Origin: Pseudonocardia sp. HH130629-09
GTDB taxonomy: Bacteria > Actinomycetota > Actinomycetes > Mycobacteriales > Pseudonocardiaceae
DNA length: 64,000 nt
NCBI RefSeq assembly: GCF_001294645.1
Contig: NZ_CP011869.1
Coordinates: 62,001-126,000 of the forward strand
Direction of reading: 5' to 3'
Shown here one piece after another: positions 7,884 through 15,978 of the stretch. The stretch's first letter is position 1. Each line of letters opens with the position of its first letter. The notes below the pieces were generated by a model. It worked only from the letters and a program-made list of their open reading frames with translations. It was not told where the DNA came from and searched no databases. The translations under genes were made by a program, and so were the position numbers.

Positions 7884-8949
7884 GTCTGAGCCCGTCGTCG
7901 ACACCGGCCTCCCACCACGGTTTGAGCAGCGACCGGGCACGCCAGATGTCGATCGTGCCCCGTTGTCGGCCTCCTAGGCCGAGAAGCGTGAGCAGGGTGA
8001 GGGTGGCTTGGTTCCTGGCACCGGGGGTGTCGGGGACGTCGTAGGGGTGCCACTTGCTGGGCTTGGTGGCCATCGACCGTCTGCCGCCCGACAAGGGCTT
8101 AAGACTCACATGGGGAGTGGGGAGGTCGCCACTTTTATCCACAGTGGTCTGAGCTGGGTGTTCGTGTGTGTGGTCGGTCGGCGCGGTGAGCTGGGGGAGG
8201 GGGCTGTGGCTGACCAGAGCGTAGGTCGGTGTGCGGCCGGTGTCGGTGCCGAGGAACTCGGCGCTGGCTCCGGCTTCGACGACGACGAGCAGGCCGCGGT
8301 CGCGGGCCCAGGCCAGGACGCGGGACACGGTGCGGGCGGCGCGGCCGCCGGCGGCACCGAGGCGGTCGGTGGTGAGCCCGGTGATCAGGCCGGTGTCCCA
8401 GTCCATGTGGCAGACCAGGCGACGCAGGATCGCAGACCAGCTGGCGCGCTTGTCCGAGCGCCACTCCTCGTCATCGACGAGGCGGGCGATGTATTCGAGG
8501 GCCTCGGGCTGGGAGGTCAGCACCCGCCACTCGAGGTCGATGAAGTTGCGCCACCCGGGGTGCGGGGTGAACCCGCGGGCGTGTCGGGCGCGAGCGCGGG
8601 TGACACCGCGGGCGCGCGCCCGGGCGGTAGGAGGCAGGGCGCGGCTCGGGCGCCCGGGCCCGCTGGTGGGGCCCGCGGGCGGGCGGGCGGCGCGGCCGCG
8701 TGGGGTGCGCCGGGCCCTGGCGGTGTAGCGGATGCCGAAGTCACCGGCGGGCGGTTGCGCGCCGAGGGGGAGCTGGTGGATGAGGCAGAGGTCGGAGGTG
8801 GGGCCGGAGGCCAGGGTGAACGCGCCGTGCTCGTAGCAGCGGATGCAGAACCCGGTCTCCGCCGCTGGTGAGCGGCGGTTTTCCGGGCATGACGAATTCG
8901 CCCCGTGTCTAAGGTGGTTGGCTCCCGGCCCAGGATGTATCCTGGACAC
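7884..8949 (-). pseudogene. 5' part of replication-initiator-like gene 1 (rep1), interrupted by IS21
   Basis: About 350 codons from GTG at 8949 (AAGGGG about ten bases upstream). It shares layout with 37935-39650: an N-terminal Cys cluster (FCIRCYEHG ... LCLIH), an Arg/Pro-rich linker, a winged-helix-like core (EWRSDKRASWSAILRRLV, TVSRVLAWARDRGLLVVVE) and the C-terminal signature SLLKPWWEAG, where IS21 inserted. The codons after GVDDG come partly from IS21. The gene follows a small DNA-binding protein gene and a structured leader, as plasmid rep genes do. Replication initiation is inferred from context and from the paralogue beside parAB, not from a known Rep motif. Confidence 0.55.
8931..8946. 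promoter_or_regulatory. Palindrome at the rep1 start
   Basis: CCAGGAT-GT-ATCCTGG, arms of seven bases with a two-base centre, overlapping the first codons of rep1. The intact rep2 gene also has an inverted repeat (GCGCGCT ... AGCGCGC) at its start. Possible operator for the small DNA-binding protein encoded upstream (9083-9487), or a translation-blocking structure. Confidence 0.4.
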
Positions 8950-8983
8950 GCGAAAGCGCCCCTTCTTCGCAGGTGGGGTAACG

Positions 8984-9001
8984 GCCCCGGTTCGCCGGGG
9001 C
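8984..9001. ncRNA. UUCG-loop hairpin in the rep1 leader, possible antisense RNA element
   Basis: GCCCCGG-TTCG-CCGGGGC: seven G:C pairs closed by a UUCG tetraloop on the plus strand, an exceptionally stable RNA hairpin. It lies in the 133-base leader between the copG-like gene and rep1. With the plus-strand terminator at 9051-9083, it fits a short counter-transcribed RNA against the rep leader. No clear plus-strand promoter can be named, so the RNA is hypothetical. Confidence 0.35.
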
Positions 9002-9050
9002 TACGGCATCAGGTGGGTGCAGGTCCGGCTGACGCGAGAACGATCCGAGG

Positions 9051-9083
9051 CGGTCTCCTGGCAGGGAGACCGTCTCGTTCTTT
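9051..9083 (+). terminator. Rho-independent terminator reading rightward
   Basis: CGGTCTC (9051-9057), loop, GAGACCG (9066-9072), then TCTCGTTCTTTT. The T-run follows the hairpin only on the plus strand, so it ends a rightward transcript, although the genes on both sides are leftward. This implies an antisense transcript through the rep1 leader. Confidence 0.6.
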
Positions 9084-9487
9084 TAGGAGGCCTTGGTCAG
9101 GGGCTGCTCCGGGCGGTTGTACTGGACCGGGATCTGGCCCGGGATCTCGTTGCGGTAGCGCAGGCCCAGGTGGATCAGTGAGCCGGCGACGAGCGAGATG
9201 CTGCGGTCGCGTTCCCGAGCGATCTCACGGACGACCTGGTCGTCGGTGAGAGGGATCCGGGCTGTGAAGCCTGCTGACTCGCTGCGGGGGACTCGGAGGG
9301 GCAGCTCGTCTGGGAGCTCGTCGACGTGCTGAAGCCCGATGTTGATGAGCTTCGCAGCGGTCTCCGAGACGTACCAGCCGAGGTTGGTGGCCAGCGTCTT
9401 GAGCGCAAGATCGTCGGCCAGCAGTACCCGTGGAAGAACCACTGCACGCGGGCCCTTCGACGGGCGCCCTGTCGGTCTTCTCGCCAT
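9083..9487 (-). CDS. Small DNA-binding regulator upstream of rep1
   Basis: 134 residues from ATG at 9487 (AGGA nine bases upstream). Basic N-terminus (MARRPTGRPSKGPR), then two similar halves that look like ribbon-helix-helix/CopG-like units: VLLADDLALKTLATNLGWYV followed by SETAAKLINIGLQHVDELP, and RIPLTDDQVVREIARERDRS followed by ISLVAGSLIHLGLRYRNEIP. The repeated IN/IHLGL(Q/R) ending suggests an internal duplication. It sits 133 bases before rep1, as copy-number repressors do; a smaller protein (39819-40124) holds the same position before rep2. IS30 inserted just upstream of its start. Confidence 0.55.
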   Translation of the reverse strand: MARRPTGRPSKGPRAVVLPRVLLADDLALKTLATNLGWYVSETAAKLINIGLQHVDELPDELPLRVPRSESAGFTARIPLTDDQVVREIARERDRSISLVAGSLIHLGLRYRNEIPGQIPVQYNRPEQPLTKAS

Positions 9488-9535
9488 GGCGGTGATCCTG
9501 CCCGGTTTTCTGAAATCAGGACAGCGCGACACGCC

Positions 9536-10759
9536 CTTGGACTCAACCGGTCAGCGCAACACCCGGGTAGTTGATCATGATAGGGGTGTGGGATGGCGCG
9601 ACTGGGACGACCTGGGATGTCCGATGCCGACCGCGCGGATCTGTGGGTCCGGTGGGGGCGTGGGGAGTCGATCAGTGACATCGCTCGGGCGATCGGACGC
9701 CCGCCGGGGTCGGTGTTCACGGTGCTCAAGTCCACCGGTGGCTACGTGCCGCCATCACGTCGTCGCCGACCGGGGACGCTGACCGCGGCCGAGCGGGAGG
9801 AGATCTCTCGTGGTCTGGCCCAGTATCGTTCGATCCGGGCCATCGCGGCTGGGCTCGGTCGTCCGGCCTCGACGGTGAGCCGGGAGGTCGCCCGCAACAA
9901 GGGTCGGCGTGCCTACCGTGCTGTGGACGCCGAGGACCGCGCCTGGCGCCGGGCCCAGCGCCCCAAGACGTGTCTGCTCGCCCGTCGTCCGCTGCTGTGT
10001 GGGTTCGTCGCTGCCAGACTGGGTGAGGACTGGTCGCCCGAGCAGATCGCCGGGCACCTGGCCAAGCACTACGCTCCGGGATCGGGGATGCGGGTGTCAC
10101 ACGAGACGATCTACAAGTCGCTGTTCGTGCAGACCCGCGGTGTGCTGGCCAAAGACCTGCAGAAACACCTGCGGTCGGGCCGTCCGATCCGGCGTAACGT
10201 GCACAACACCACCGGTGGGCAGTGGCGCTCGCAGATCCCCGGCGCGGTCTCCATCCACGACCGGCCCGCCGAGGTGACTGATCGGGCGGTGCCCGGGCAC
10301 TGGGAAGGTGATCTGCTGCTCGGGCGTGGCACCACCCAGATCGCGACCGTGGTCGAGCGCGCGACCCGGTTCACCGTGCTGGTCGCGCTCGGAGGGCGCG
10401 ACATGCACACCGTCGCCCACCAACTGTCCCGGCAGATGGCCCGACTGCCCGAACACGTCCGCAAGTCGCTGACCTGGGACCGCGGGATGGAACTGGCCCG
10501 CCACACCATCGTCACCGCCCGGACCGGGTTGGACGTCTACTTCGCCGACCCGGCCAGCCCCTGGCAGCGTGGCACGAACGAGAACACCAACCGGCTACTA
10601 CGCCAGTACTTCCCGAAGGGCACCCGGCTCGACCACATCACCCAGGCCCAACTCGACCGCGTCGCGGAACGCCTCAACACCCGACCGCGCAAAACGCTTG
10701 ATTTCGACACCCCGGCTGATAGATTCGGAGCACTGTTGCGCTGACCGGTTGAGTCCAAG
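9536..10759 (+). mobile_element. IS30-family insertion sequence
   Basis: 1,224 bp with 26-bp terminal inverted repeats, identical at both ends and beginning CTTGGACTCAACCGGTCAGC. Outside both ends lies a second, perfect 12-bp inverted repeat (GGTTTTCTGAAA at 9504-9515; its complement at 10769-10780), suggesting insertion into a palindromic target, as IS30 elements prefer. It separates the copG-like gene from its upstream DNA. Confidence 0.85.
9593..10744 (+). CDS. IS30-family transposase
   Basis: 383 residues. Two N-terminal helix-turn-helix regions (RADLWVRWGRGESISDIARA; EISRGLAQYRSIRAIAAGLG followed by RPASTVSREVARN), the characteristic WSPEQIAGHL segment, and an IS30 catalytic core: VPGHWEGDLLLG (first Asp), LTWDRGMEL (second Asp) and SPWQRGTNENTN (catalytic Glu). 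The C-terminal RLNTRPRKTLDFDTPADRF is diagnostic. Uninterrupted and of normal length. Confidence 0.92.
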   Translation: MARLGRPGMSDADRADLWVRWGRGESISDIARAIGRPPGSVFTVLKSTGGYVPPSRRRRPGTLTAAEREEISRGLAQYRSIRAIAAGLGRPASTVSREVARNKGRRAYRAVDAEDRAWRRAQRPKTCLLARRPLLCGFVAARLGEDWSPEQIAGHLAKHYAPGSGMRVSHETIYKSLFVQTRGVLAKDLQKHLRSGRPIRRNVHNTTGGQWRSQIPGAVSIHDRPAEVTDRAVPGHWEGDLLLGRGTTQIATVVERATRFTVLVALGGRDMHTVAHQLSRQMARLPEHVRKSLTWDRGMELARHTIVTARTGLDVYFADPASPWQRGTNENTNRLLRQYFPKGTRLDHITQAQLDRVAERLNTRPRKTLDFDTPADRFGALLR

Positions 10760-11041
10760 CCCACCATCTTTCAGAAAACCAGGCACCGTCATCGGCTCGA
10801 GATCAAGGCAGTGCCTCGTTCCTGGCGATGAGTCGCGACGCCAGCGTCGGCAGCAACGGACCGGTCAGCGCGGACGCAGACGCCACTGATGCAGGCGAGT
10901 CTGCTCAACGCCGGCAAGCGCCCGTTGCTGCAGCTGCTCACGGTGGCAGCCGGGTGGTCTATCTCGGGTGCCTGTCCACGCTGTCGCGCATCATCCCAGA
11001 GCCGGTTTCTCACCTGAGCCGTCCTCAGTGGTTGCGAGCAT
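10760..11041. other. Intergenic DNA between IS30 and IS3
   Basis: No convincing gene. Apart from the outer half of the palindrome flanking IS30 (10769-10780), it shows no promoter or repeat I can defend. It may be a leftover of the sequence upstream of the copG-like gene, or of the LysR gene truncated by the IS3, although no LysR-like reading frame is found here. Confidence 0.3.
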
Positions 11042-11136
11042 TGCGGTTCCCCCGAGATCGTGGAGGGTTCTTATGCCGCGTCTCGGGTGAGGGCGGCGTT
11101 CTCGTAGTTGATCGGTGAGAGCCCGGCGGCGGCACT

Positions 11137-12123
11137 GAGCCTTTCCCAGTAGTGGGGAGCGGCTGGCGGCGACACGCCGGGGGCGTGGAGGTGCTCAACG
11201 AGGGTGCGGGACCCCGGTAGAAGAGGTCGGTCCGCTCAAAGATCGACTCACCACCGAGGTCCCGCGTGCCCGATCCTGTCACCTACACCGCCGAGCTCCC
11301 GATCGGGGAGCCCACCGCGTCCATGTTGTCGCGGCTGTTGGCCGAGGAACGCCTCCGGCGCGGGACCCGGCGCGGGCGTCGGGCGCTGGACTGTGACCGC
11401 CACGCGGTGCTGGTGCTGCGCTGGTTCCTCGACGCGACCCGGGTCGCCCAGCTCGCCACCGACAACCAACTGAGCCTGTCGAGTACCTACCGCTACCTGC
11501 ACGAAGGCATCGACGTCCTGGCCGCCGCCGCGCCTGGACTGCCCGGCGCGCTGCTCGCGGCCCGCACCGCCGGGCACACCCACGTTCACCTCGACGGCAC
11601 CGTGATCCACACTGACCGCTCCCGCACTCCCGGACCGACCCCGGGAGTGGATCTGTGGTGGTCGGGCAAGCACCACGTCCACGGCGGGAACGTTCAGGTC
11701 CTCACCGCGCCTGACGGGTGGCCGTTGTGGACCTCCCCGGTGCGCCCGGGCCGCGAGCACGACACCACCTGCGCCCGCGGCCACCCCGGCCTGCTCGACG
11801 CGATCGAGGACTGGACCGACGACACCCACGTCGTGCTCGCCGACCTCGGCTACGACGGTGAGAACACCCGCCTGACCTGCCCGTTCAAGACCCCCACCGG
11901 CGGCGGACTGTCGGTGGACAAACGCACCGTCAACACGCTGCACTCCGCCGTCAGGGCTGTGGCCGAACGCGGGAACTCCCTGCTCAAGACCACCTTCAAG
12001 GCGCTACGCCGGGTCAGCTTCTGCCCCTGGCGGATCGGCGCGATCACCGCCGCCGCGCTCGTTCTCCTCCACGTCGAGCACGACCGAACCACATGATCAA
12101 CCAGCACCTACTGGGAAAGGCTC
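11137..12123 (+). mobile_element. IS5-family element, copy 1 (987 bp)
   Basis: Bounded by inverted repeats starting GAGCCTTTCCCAGTA and flanked by a 3-bp ACT duplication (11134-11136, 12124-12126). Inserted into the orfB of an IS3. A second copy of exactly the same length, once its own insert is removed, is at 60675-63362. The related GAGCC(C/T)TTTCCAACCTG ends occur on another IS5-like element (15979) and on the small MITEs in this window. Confidence 0.9.
11266..12096 (+). CDS. IS5-family transposase (DDE_Tnp_4 type)
   Basis: 276 residues from GTG at 11266, with GAGG upstream. Helix-turn-helix in WFLDATRVAQLATDNQLSLS followed by STYRYLHEGID; DDE core with Asp in VHLDGTVIHTDR, Asp in VVLADLGYDGENT and Glu in AVAERGNSLLKTTFK. 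These positions are typical of small actinobacterial transposases with the H-x-DGT pattern. Intact and probably functional; nearly identical to 62505-63335. Confidence 0.9.
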   Translation: MPDPVTYTAELPIGEPTASMLSRLLAEERLRRGTRRGRRALDCDRHAVLVLRWFLDATRVAQLATDNQLSLSSTYRYLHEGIDVLAAAAPGLPGALLAARTAGHTHVHLDGTVIHTDRSRTPGPTPGVDLWWSGKHHVHGGNVQVLTAPDGWPLWTSPVRPGREHDTTCARGHPGLLDAIEDWTDDTHVVLADLGYDGENTRLTCPFKTPTGGGLSVDKRTVNTLHSAVRAVAERGNSLLKTTFKALRRVSFCPWRIGAITAAALVLLHVEHDRTT

Positions 12124-12965
12124 ACTGTGTCGCCGCCGGTGGTTGTAGAAGCCGTAACACCAGTCGATGACCGCCGCCCGCGCCCTACTGATGGTGTCGA
12201 AGTCGTTGCGGGACAGCACTTCCCACTCCAGGCTGGAGAAGAACGCCTCCGCCGCGGCATTGTCGAAACACGACCCGACCCGGCCCATCGACTGACGGAT
12301 GTCGAGCCGCCGACACAGAGCGGTGAACGCGCCCGCGGTGTAGGTCGACCCGCGGTCGGTGTGGAAGATCACCCCGGCGATTCGGTCCGCCCCGCCGCGG
12401 GCCGCCACCGCCATCCGGATCGCCGCACACGCCAGCTCGGCGTTCGGGTGCAGCCCCGTGGCCGCGCCGAGCAGCCGCCGCGAGTACAGGTCGATCACCG
12501 TGGCCAGATACAACTTCCCGGCCGCGGTGGGGATCTCGGTCATGTCCCCGACCCATCTGCGGTTCGGCTCGGCCGCAGTGAAACCCCGACGAAGCAGGTC
12601 CGGGAACTTCGGCGCCGTGCGGTCCTGGCGGGTCAGCCCGTTGTGCCGCTTGATCCGGCGGGCGACCAGGCCCTGGCGGCGCATCGAGTCCGCCACGGTC
12701 TTCTCCGACACCCGCCATCCGGCCTCACACAGGTCGGCGTGCAGACGGGGTGAGCCGTGTAGCCGCTGGGCGTCGTCGAACGCCACGGCCACGGCGGCGT
12801 CCCACGCACAGCGGCGCTTCTCGGTCGCGGTGGCACCACCGTCGGAACGCGCGGCGCGGTCGAGCCACTTGTACAGCCAGGAGATCGACACCCCCAACAG
12901 GGCGCAGGCCAGCGTGTGCGGCACCCGGTGGAAGGTCCTCTGGTCGGCGATGAAACGGGCCACGC

Positions 12966-13256
12966 TCACTTCGTCGCCTCCTTGACCCACAGGACCACGG
13001 ATCGCTTGAGGACATCACGCTCCATCCGCAGCTCGGCGTTCTCCGCGCGCAGCCGCTTGAGCTCCTCGACGCCGCCGCGAGACAGGCCCTCGGTGTCCTC
13101 GCGGGCCTCTCGTGCACGGGCCACCCAGTTGCCCAGCGTGCCCTCGTTGACCCCCAGGTCACGGGCGACCTGGGCGATCGGCTTGCCCGTCTCCTCCACG
13201 ACCCGGACCGCTCCGTCACGGAACTCCCGGTCGTAGCGCTTCCGTACCTCTGGCAT
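12966..13256 (-). CDS. IS3 transposase OrfA
   Basis: 96 residues, MPEVRKRYDREFRDGAVRVV then a helix-turn-helix (KPIAQVARDLGVNEGTLGNW) and a leucine-zipper helix (VEELKRLRAENAELRMERDV, LKRSVVLWV). Typical IS3 DNA-binding and dimerisation subunit. The start is 46 bases inside the right end. It overlaps the orfB frame, so the full transposase needs a -1 frameshift. Confidence 0.9.
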   Translation of the reverse strand: MPEVRKRYDREFRDGAVRVVEETGKPIAQVARDLGVNEGTLGNWVARAREAREDTEGLSRGGVEELKRLRAENAELRMERDVLKRSVVLWVKEATK

Positions 13257-13302
13257 CGCTACCCCTTATAGCTGATGCCTCCCCGATCATGGGGGAACCG
13301 CA

Positions 13303-13852
13303 GGGCGACGGCGCCGTGCCCGGCCAGCCGGTGCCCGGCGGGCAGCGCCGCGATCAGCCGTTCCTGCGCGACGGTGCGGGTCGACACCTCCGGGCGGACG
13401 ACCGGGGGCCGGAGAACCGCGAGGTCGATGCGTCGCTTGTCGAGCGCGTCCTCTTGGGCGGCGGTCAGCAGCCCGGGGACGAAGCGCAGCGTCACCCCCG
13501 GCATGTGGCGGGCGAGCACGCGGGCCATCCGCGGCAGCAGCCGGTAGGCGGCGAGGTCGGTTGCGCCGACCGTGAGTACCCCTTCGGTTCCGGCGGCGAC
13601 CTGCTCGACGCGGCGCCGGGCGTCGTCGACGTTCGCCAGGATCCGGCGGGCGTCCTCCAGCAATGAGGCCCCCGCCGCGGTCAGCTCGACGCGACGGGTG
13701 GTGCGGTCGAACAGGGTCGCGCCGACCTGGCTCTCCAGCTGGCGGATGGCCTGGGACAGCGGCGACTGCGCCATGTGCAGCCCCTCGGCAGCGCGGCCGA
13801 AGTGACGTGTCTCGGCGACCGCGACGAAGTAGCGGAGCTGCCGCAGATCCAT
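13303..13852 (-). pseudogene. LysR-family regulator, C-terminus removed by IS3
   Basis: About 183 native residues from ATG at 13852: the N-terminal wHTH is complete (MDLRQLRYFVAVAETRHFGR, LHMAQSPLSQAIRQLESQVG, LFDRTTRRVELTAAG) and the effector domain starts (VGATDLAAYRLLPRMARVLA), but it ends at AGHGAVAL, where IS3 begins, and finishes in element sequence. A full LysR protein has about 300 residues, so the effector domain is incomplete. It lies 105 bases downstream of the FAD monooxygenase remnant on the same strand and may have regulated it. Confidence 0.85.
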
Positions 13853-14407
13853 GCCGTCACCTCTCTTGGCCGGTGGTGCGGTTCCCACGGTAGGGCTACG
13901 AACCTTGTAGGTCCAAAGACCCACCCGCACCGGACTGAGATGACTCGCGTCTGGATCTCAGGCGGGTACCGGACGGGTCCCGGCCCGGGCATCGACGCCG
14001 TGAATCCAGCTCAGCCACGGGTCGAGCCCGGCCAGTCCAGCGTCGCGTTCGTCGGCGGCCCGCCCGTCGGGCAGGTGCAGCAACCCGGAGGTGACCAGCG
14101 AGCTGCGCTGCACTTGCCGGGTGCGGCAGCGGTGCAGTCGTCCGTACCGGGCGAACGCCTCGTAGTGGTCGCCGTCTAGGATACCAGGAGCGACCAGCAG
14201 GTCGGCGAGCACGGCGGCGTCCTCGACAGACTGGTTCGCGCCCTGACCGTGGTGCAGCAGCATCGCGTGCACGGCGTCGCCGTGCTCCCACTGGGCGGGC
14301 CCCTCGAGGACTGCGAGGAAGTTGACGGTCTCGGCGTGCGCGCCGATCGCGTAGTGCAGCAGGTGTGCGTCCGGGCCCATCCAGAACTGGATCGCCTGCG
14401 GGTCTCA

Positions 14408-14572
14408 CAGCCTTTTTCAACCTGACCAGCGAGCTTCTGCGTCAGGAGATCGCGAAGGTTGCAGCGCAACTGCTCTGACCACAGCTGCACAGGTCACCGG
14501 CTCGCCAGCTCGGCGTCTGCACCCACACAACCAGGCCCCTGAGCTGCCGGAACGGCAGGTTGGAAAGGGCTC
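14408..14572 (-). repeat. MITE copy 1 (about 165 bp)
   Basis: Non-coding element with inverted ends GAGCCCTTTCCAACCTG (right, inverted) and AGCCTTTTTCAACCTGAC (left). The inside matches 40617-40782 and 51547-51711 almost exactly and 63568-63643 in part. It interrupts the FAD monooxygenase gene. Ends resemble those of the IS5-like element at 15979, whose transposase is the likely mobiliser. Confidence 0.85.
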
Positions 14573-14895
14573 AGTGAGGGTAGGTCGGCGATGGCCGCCA
14601 GGCCGTGGAAACCCGACGTGCCGGTGTAGACGGATGCGGCGCCCGGTTCGACCAGCGCGCGCAGCCGGGAGTGCGCCCCGTCGGCGCCGACGACGACCGA
14701 CACCGTCGCGGTGCTGCCGTCAGCCAGCCCGACGGTGACGTGGCCACCGTGGTCAGTCACGGTGATGACCTCGCTTCCGAGCCGGATCATGCCAGCCGGG
14801 CAGGCCTCGGCGAGCACCCGCGGGAACTCGGCGCGGTGGATGCCCAGGTAGAGGGCGCGGAACCGGTCCCGGTAGGACCCGTTCGAGCCGACCGG

Positions 14896-14935
14896 GAACC
14901 CCGCGACCCGGCGGTGAACCCCGCGACCCGGCGGT
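14896..14935. repeat. 20-bp tandem duplication
   Basis: The unit GAACCCCGCGACCCGGCGGT is present twice back-to-back (14896-14915 and 14916-14935) inside the FAD monooxygenase gene. Twenty is not a multiple of three, so it shifts the frame. One unit restores the frame, so this looks like slippage or an assembly artefact. Confidence 0.85.
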
Positions 14936-15234
14936 CGTCGCGCCAGCCCCAGTGCACCAGCTCGGTCGGCTGGATCCCGACCGCCTCCGGCTCCCCGAGC
15001 AGGTCCAGCTCCTCCAACAGCCGCAACCCGTTGGCCGAGAGCGCCACCGCGGCGCCGACCTCCCGCAGCTCGTCCGCTCGCTCGAAGACGGTGACCTGCA
15101 CGCCGCGGGCGTGCAACGAGAGGGCCAGCGAAAGGCCCCCGATTCCGGCACCGACGATCACCAAGTGACCGACTGCACGCACTGTGGTCACGCCGCCTGC
15201 ACACCGCGTTCCCCCGGGAACACGGCAGAAGGAC

Positions 15235-15366
15235 GTCGACCGGCCCATCGAGCGCCTCCACACCCTCCGGAACCGGGCGACGCACCACGAGAACCTCCTC
15301 GCCGCTGACCTGCAGGCCCGCTACCGCGACATCCTCACCATCGCCGCGAAGCGTCCGGCCAGGTAA
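15235..15366 (+). pseudogene. C-terminal remnant of an Abi-like protein
   Basis: The plus-strand frame reads PIERLHTLRNRATHHENLLA then DLQARYRDILTIA, closely matching the conserved LRN-R-x-H-x-E motif of Abi-like (HEPN-type) proteins, where RNxxxH is the predicted RNase active site. Only about 45 residues remain and no start is evident; the 5' end would lie in the DNA now occupied by the divergent monooxygenase start. Likely a leftover of a degraded defence gene. Confidence 0.45.
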
Positions 15367-15369
15367 CCG

Positions 15370-15586
15370 ATTACCGCCCGGCGATCATGATCCGCGTCCC
15401 CTCCGGGCCACCACACCGCCATCACACACATGTTCGGCGGGCACGATAGCCCGGTGACCTGGACCATAACAAGGCCTCCTCGAAGGTCTCCGCCTGCCAA
15501 CGCCACACGCCGGCGGATCGGCGCTACCGTGGAGATCGGTTCGGGACTGTCCGTCCGCCACGACCCGCCCGCGGATAGTCTGCAGA
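15370..15586. other. Intergenic, nothing recognised
   Basis: No convincing gene or repeat between the Abi-like remnant and the coiled-coil gene. Confidence 0.3.
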
Positions 15587-15949
15587 TCAGCGTGGTGGGT
15601 TTTCTGGGTTGTCGTCGCCCCGCTGGCCGATGAGTGTAGTCAGCAGTCCGGTGATGCTCTCCAGGCCGGCGGCCGTGCCGTCCAGCTGGCCTCGTATTTG
15701 AGCAAACCCCCCGTCAACCTTAGTCTCCAGCTGATCGAACCGCTCGCGGGTCTGCTCGCCGAGCGCGTTGATCGCCGAGCGGTTCGCGTCAATCTTCACC
15801 ATCAAGTCCGCGATATCGCGGTCCCGCGCTGCTGCGAGGTGTCGGGCCGCAGTGGCGTCCTCGCGTGCGGCCTGTGCGTCGGCGGCCAGCTCACTGATGC
15901 GCGTCTCCAAGGCGGCCACACGGGCTTCGAGGTCGGGCGGCTGGATCAT
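15587..15949 (-). CDS. Small coiled-coil protein
   Basis: 120 residues from ATG at 15949. Almost entirely heptad-patterned helix: LEARVAALETRISELAADAQ, AAREDATAARHLAAARDRDI, DQLETKVDGGFAQIRGQLDG. No signal peptide or membrane segment. Such short coiled-coil proteins are common on actinobacterial plasmids without known function. The IS5-like element at 15979 lies 30 bases upstream of its start, so its native promoter is probably lost. Confidence 0.6.
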   Translation of the reverse strand: MIQPPDLEARVAALETRISELAADAQAAREDATAARHLAAARDRDIADLMVKIDANRSAINALGEQTRERFDQLETKVDGGFAQIRGQLDGTAAGLESITGLLTTLIGQRGDDNPENPPR

Positions 15950-15978
15950 GCACAAGAGCTTACCCTGGATCCACCACT

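Larger units (their letters stand above)
11071..12990 (-). pseudogene. IS3 transposase OrfB, split by IS5 insertion
   Basis: The 5' part (12990 down to about 12124) encodes the HTH_21 region and DDE integrase core: RRWVGDMTEIPT (Asp), IFHTDRGSTYTAGAF (Asp), SCFDNAAAEAFFSSLEWE (Glu), ending YNHRRRHS. The last 21 codons lie across the IS5, at 11071-11136 (AAAGLSPINYENAALTRDAA, stop). Removing 11137-12123 and one ACT copy restores a continuous frame. A frame opening at 12990 overlaps orfA, so the protein is normally made by frameshifting. Confidence 0.85.
11042..13302 (-). mobile_element. IS3-family element carrying a nested IS5
   Basis: Ends are imperfect inverted repeats beginning TGCGGTTCCCCC and containing GATCG and GGAGG (11042 and 13302 inverted). 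It encodes orfA (12966-13256) and orfB. orfB is split by an IS5 element at 11137-12123. The right end truncates the LysR gene at 13303. No target duplication is visible, so the flanks have been rearranged since insertion. Confidence 0.8.
13958..15182 (-). pseudogene. FAD-dependent aromatic monooxygenase (salicylate-hydroxylase type), doubly broken
   Basis: From GTG at 15182: VIVGAGIGGLSLALSLHARG is the FAD-binding Rossmann motif, VVGADGAHSRLRALVEPG is the DG motif and GQGANQSVEDAAVLADLL is the C-terminal FAD motif of group A flavoprotein hydroxylases. Two lesions: a 20-bp tandem duplication at 14896-14935 shifts the frame after DDRRVAGF, and a 165-bp MITE (14408-14572) splits the gene after ADLPSL. 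The remainder reads PQAIQFWMGPDAHLLHYAIG to the end. These enzymes hydroxylate aromatic acids using NAD(P)H and O2. Its substrate is unknown. Non-functional as read. Confidence 0.85.

Noticed and set aside
11248..11943. 231-codon minus-strand frame inside IS5 (also 62487-63182)
   Set aside because: Antisense of the transposase; present identically in both copies only because the elements are copies.
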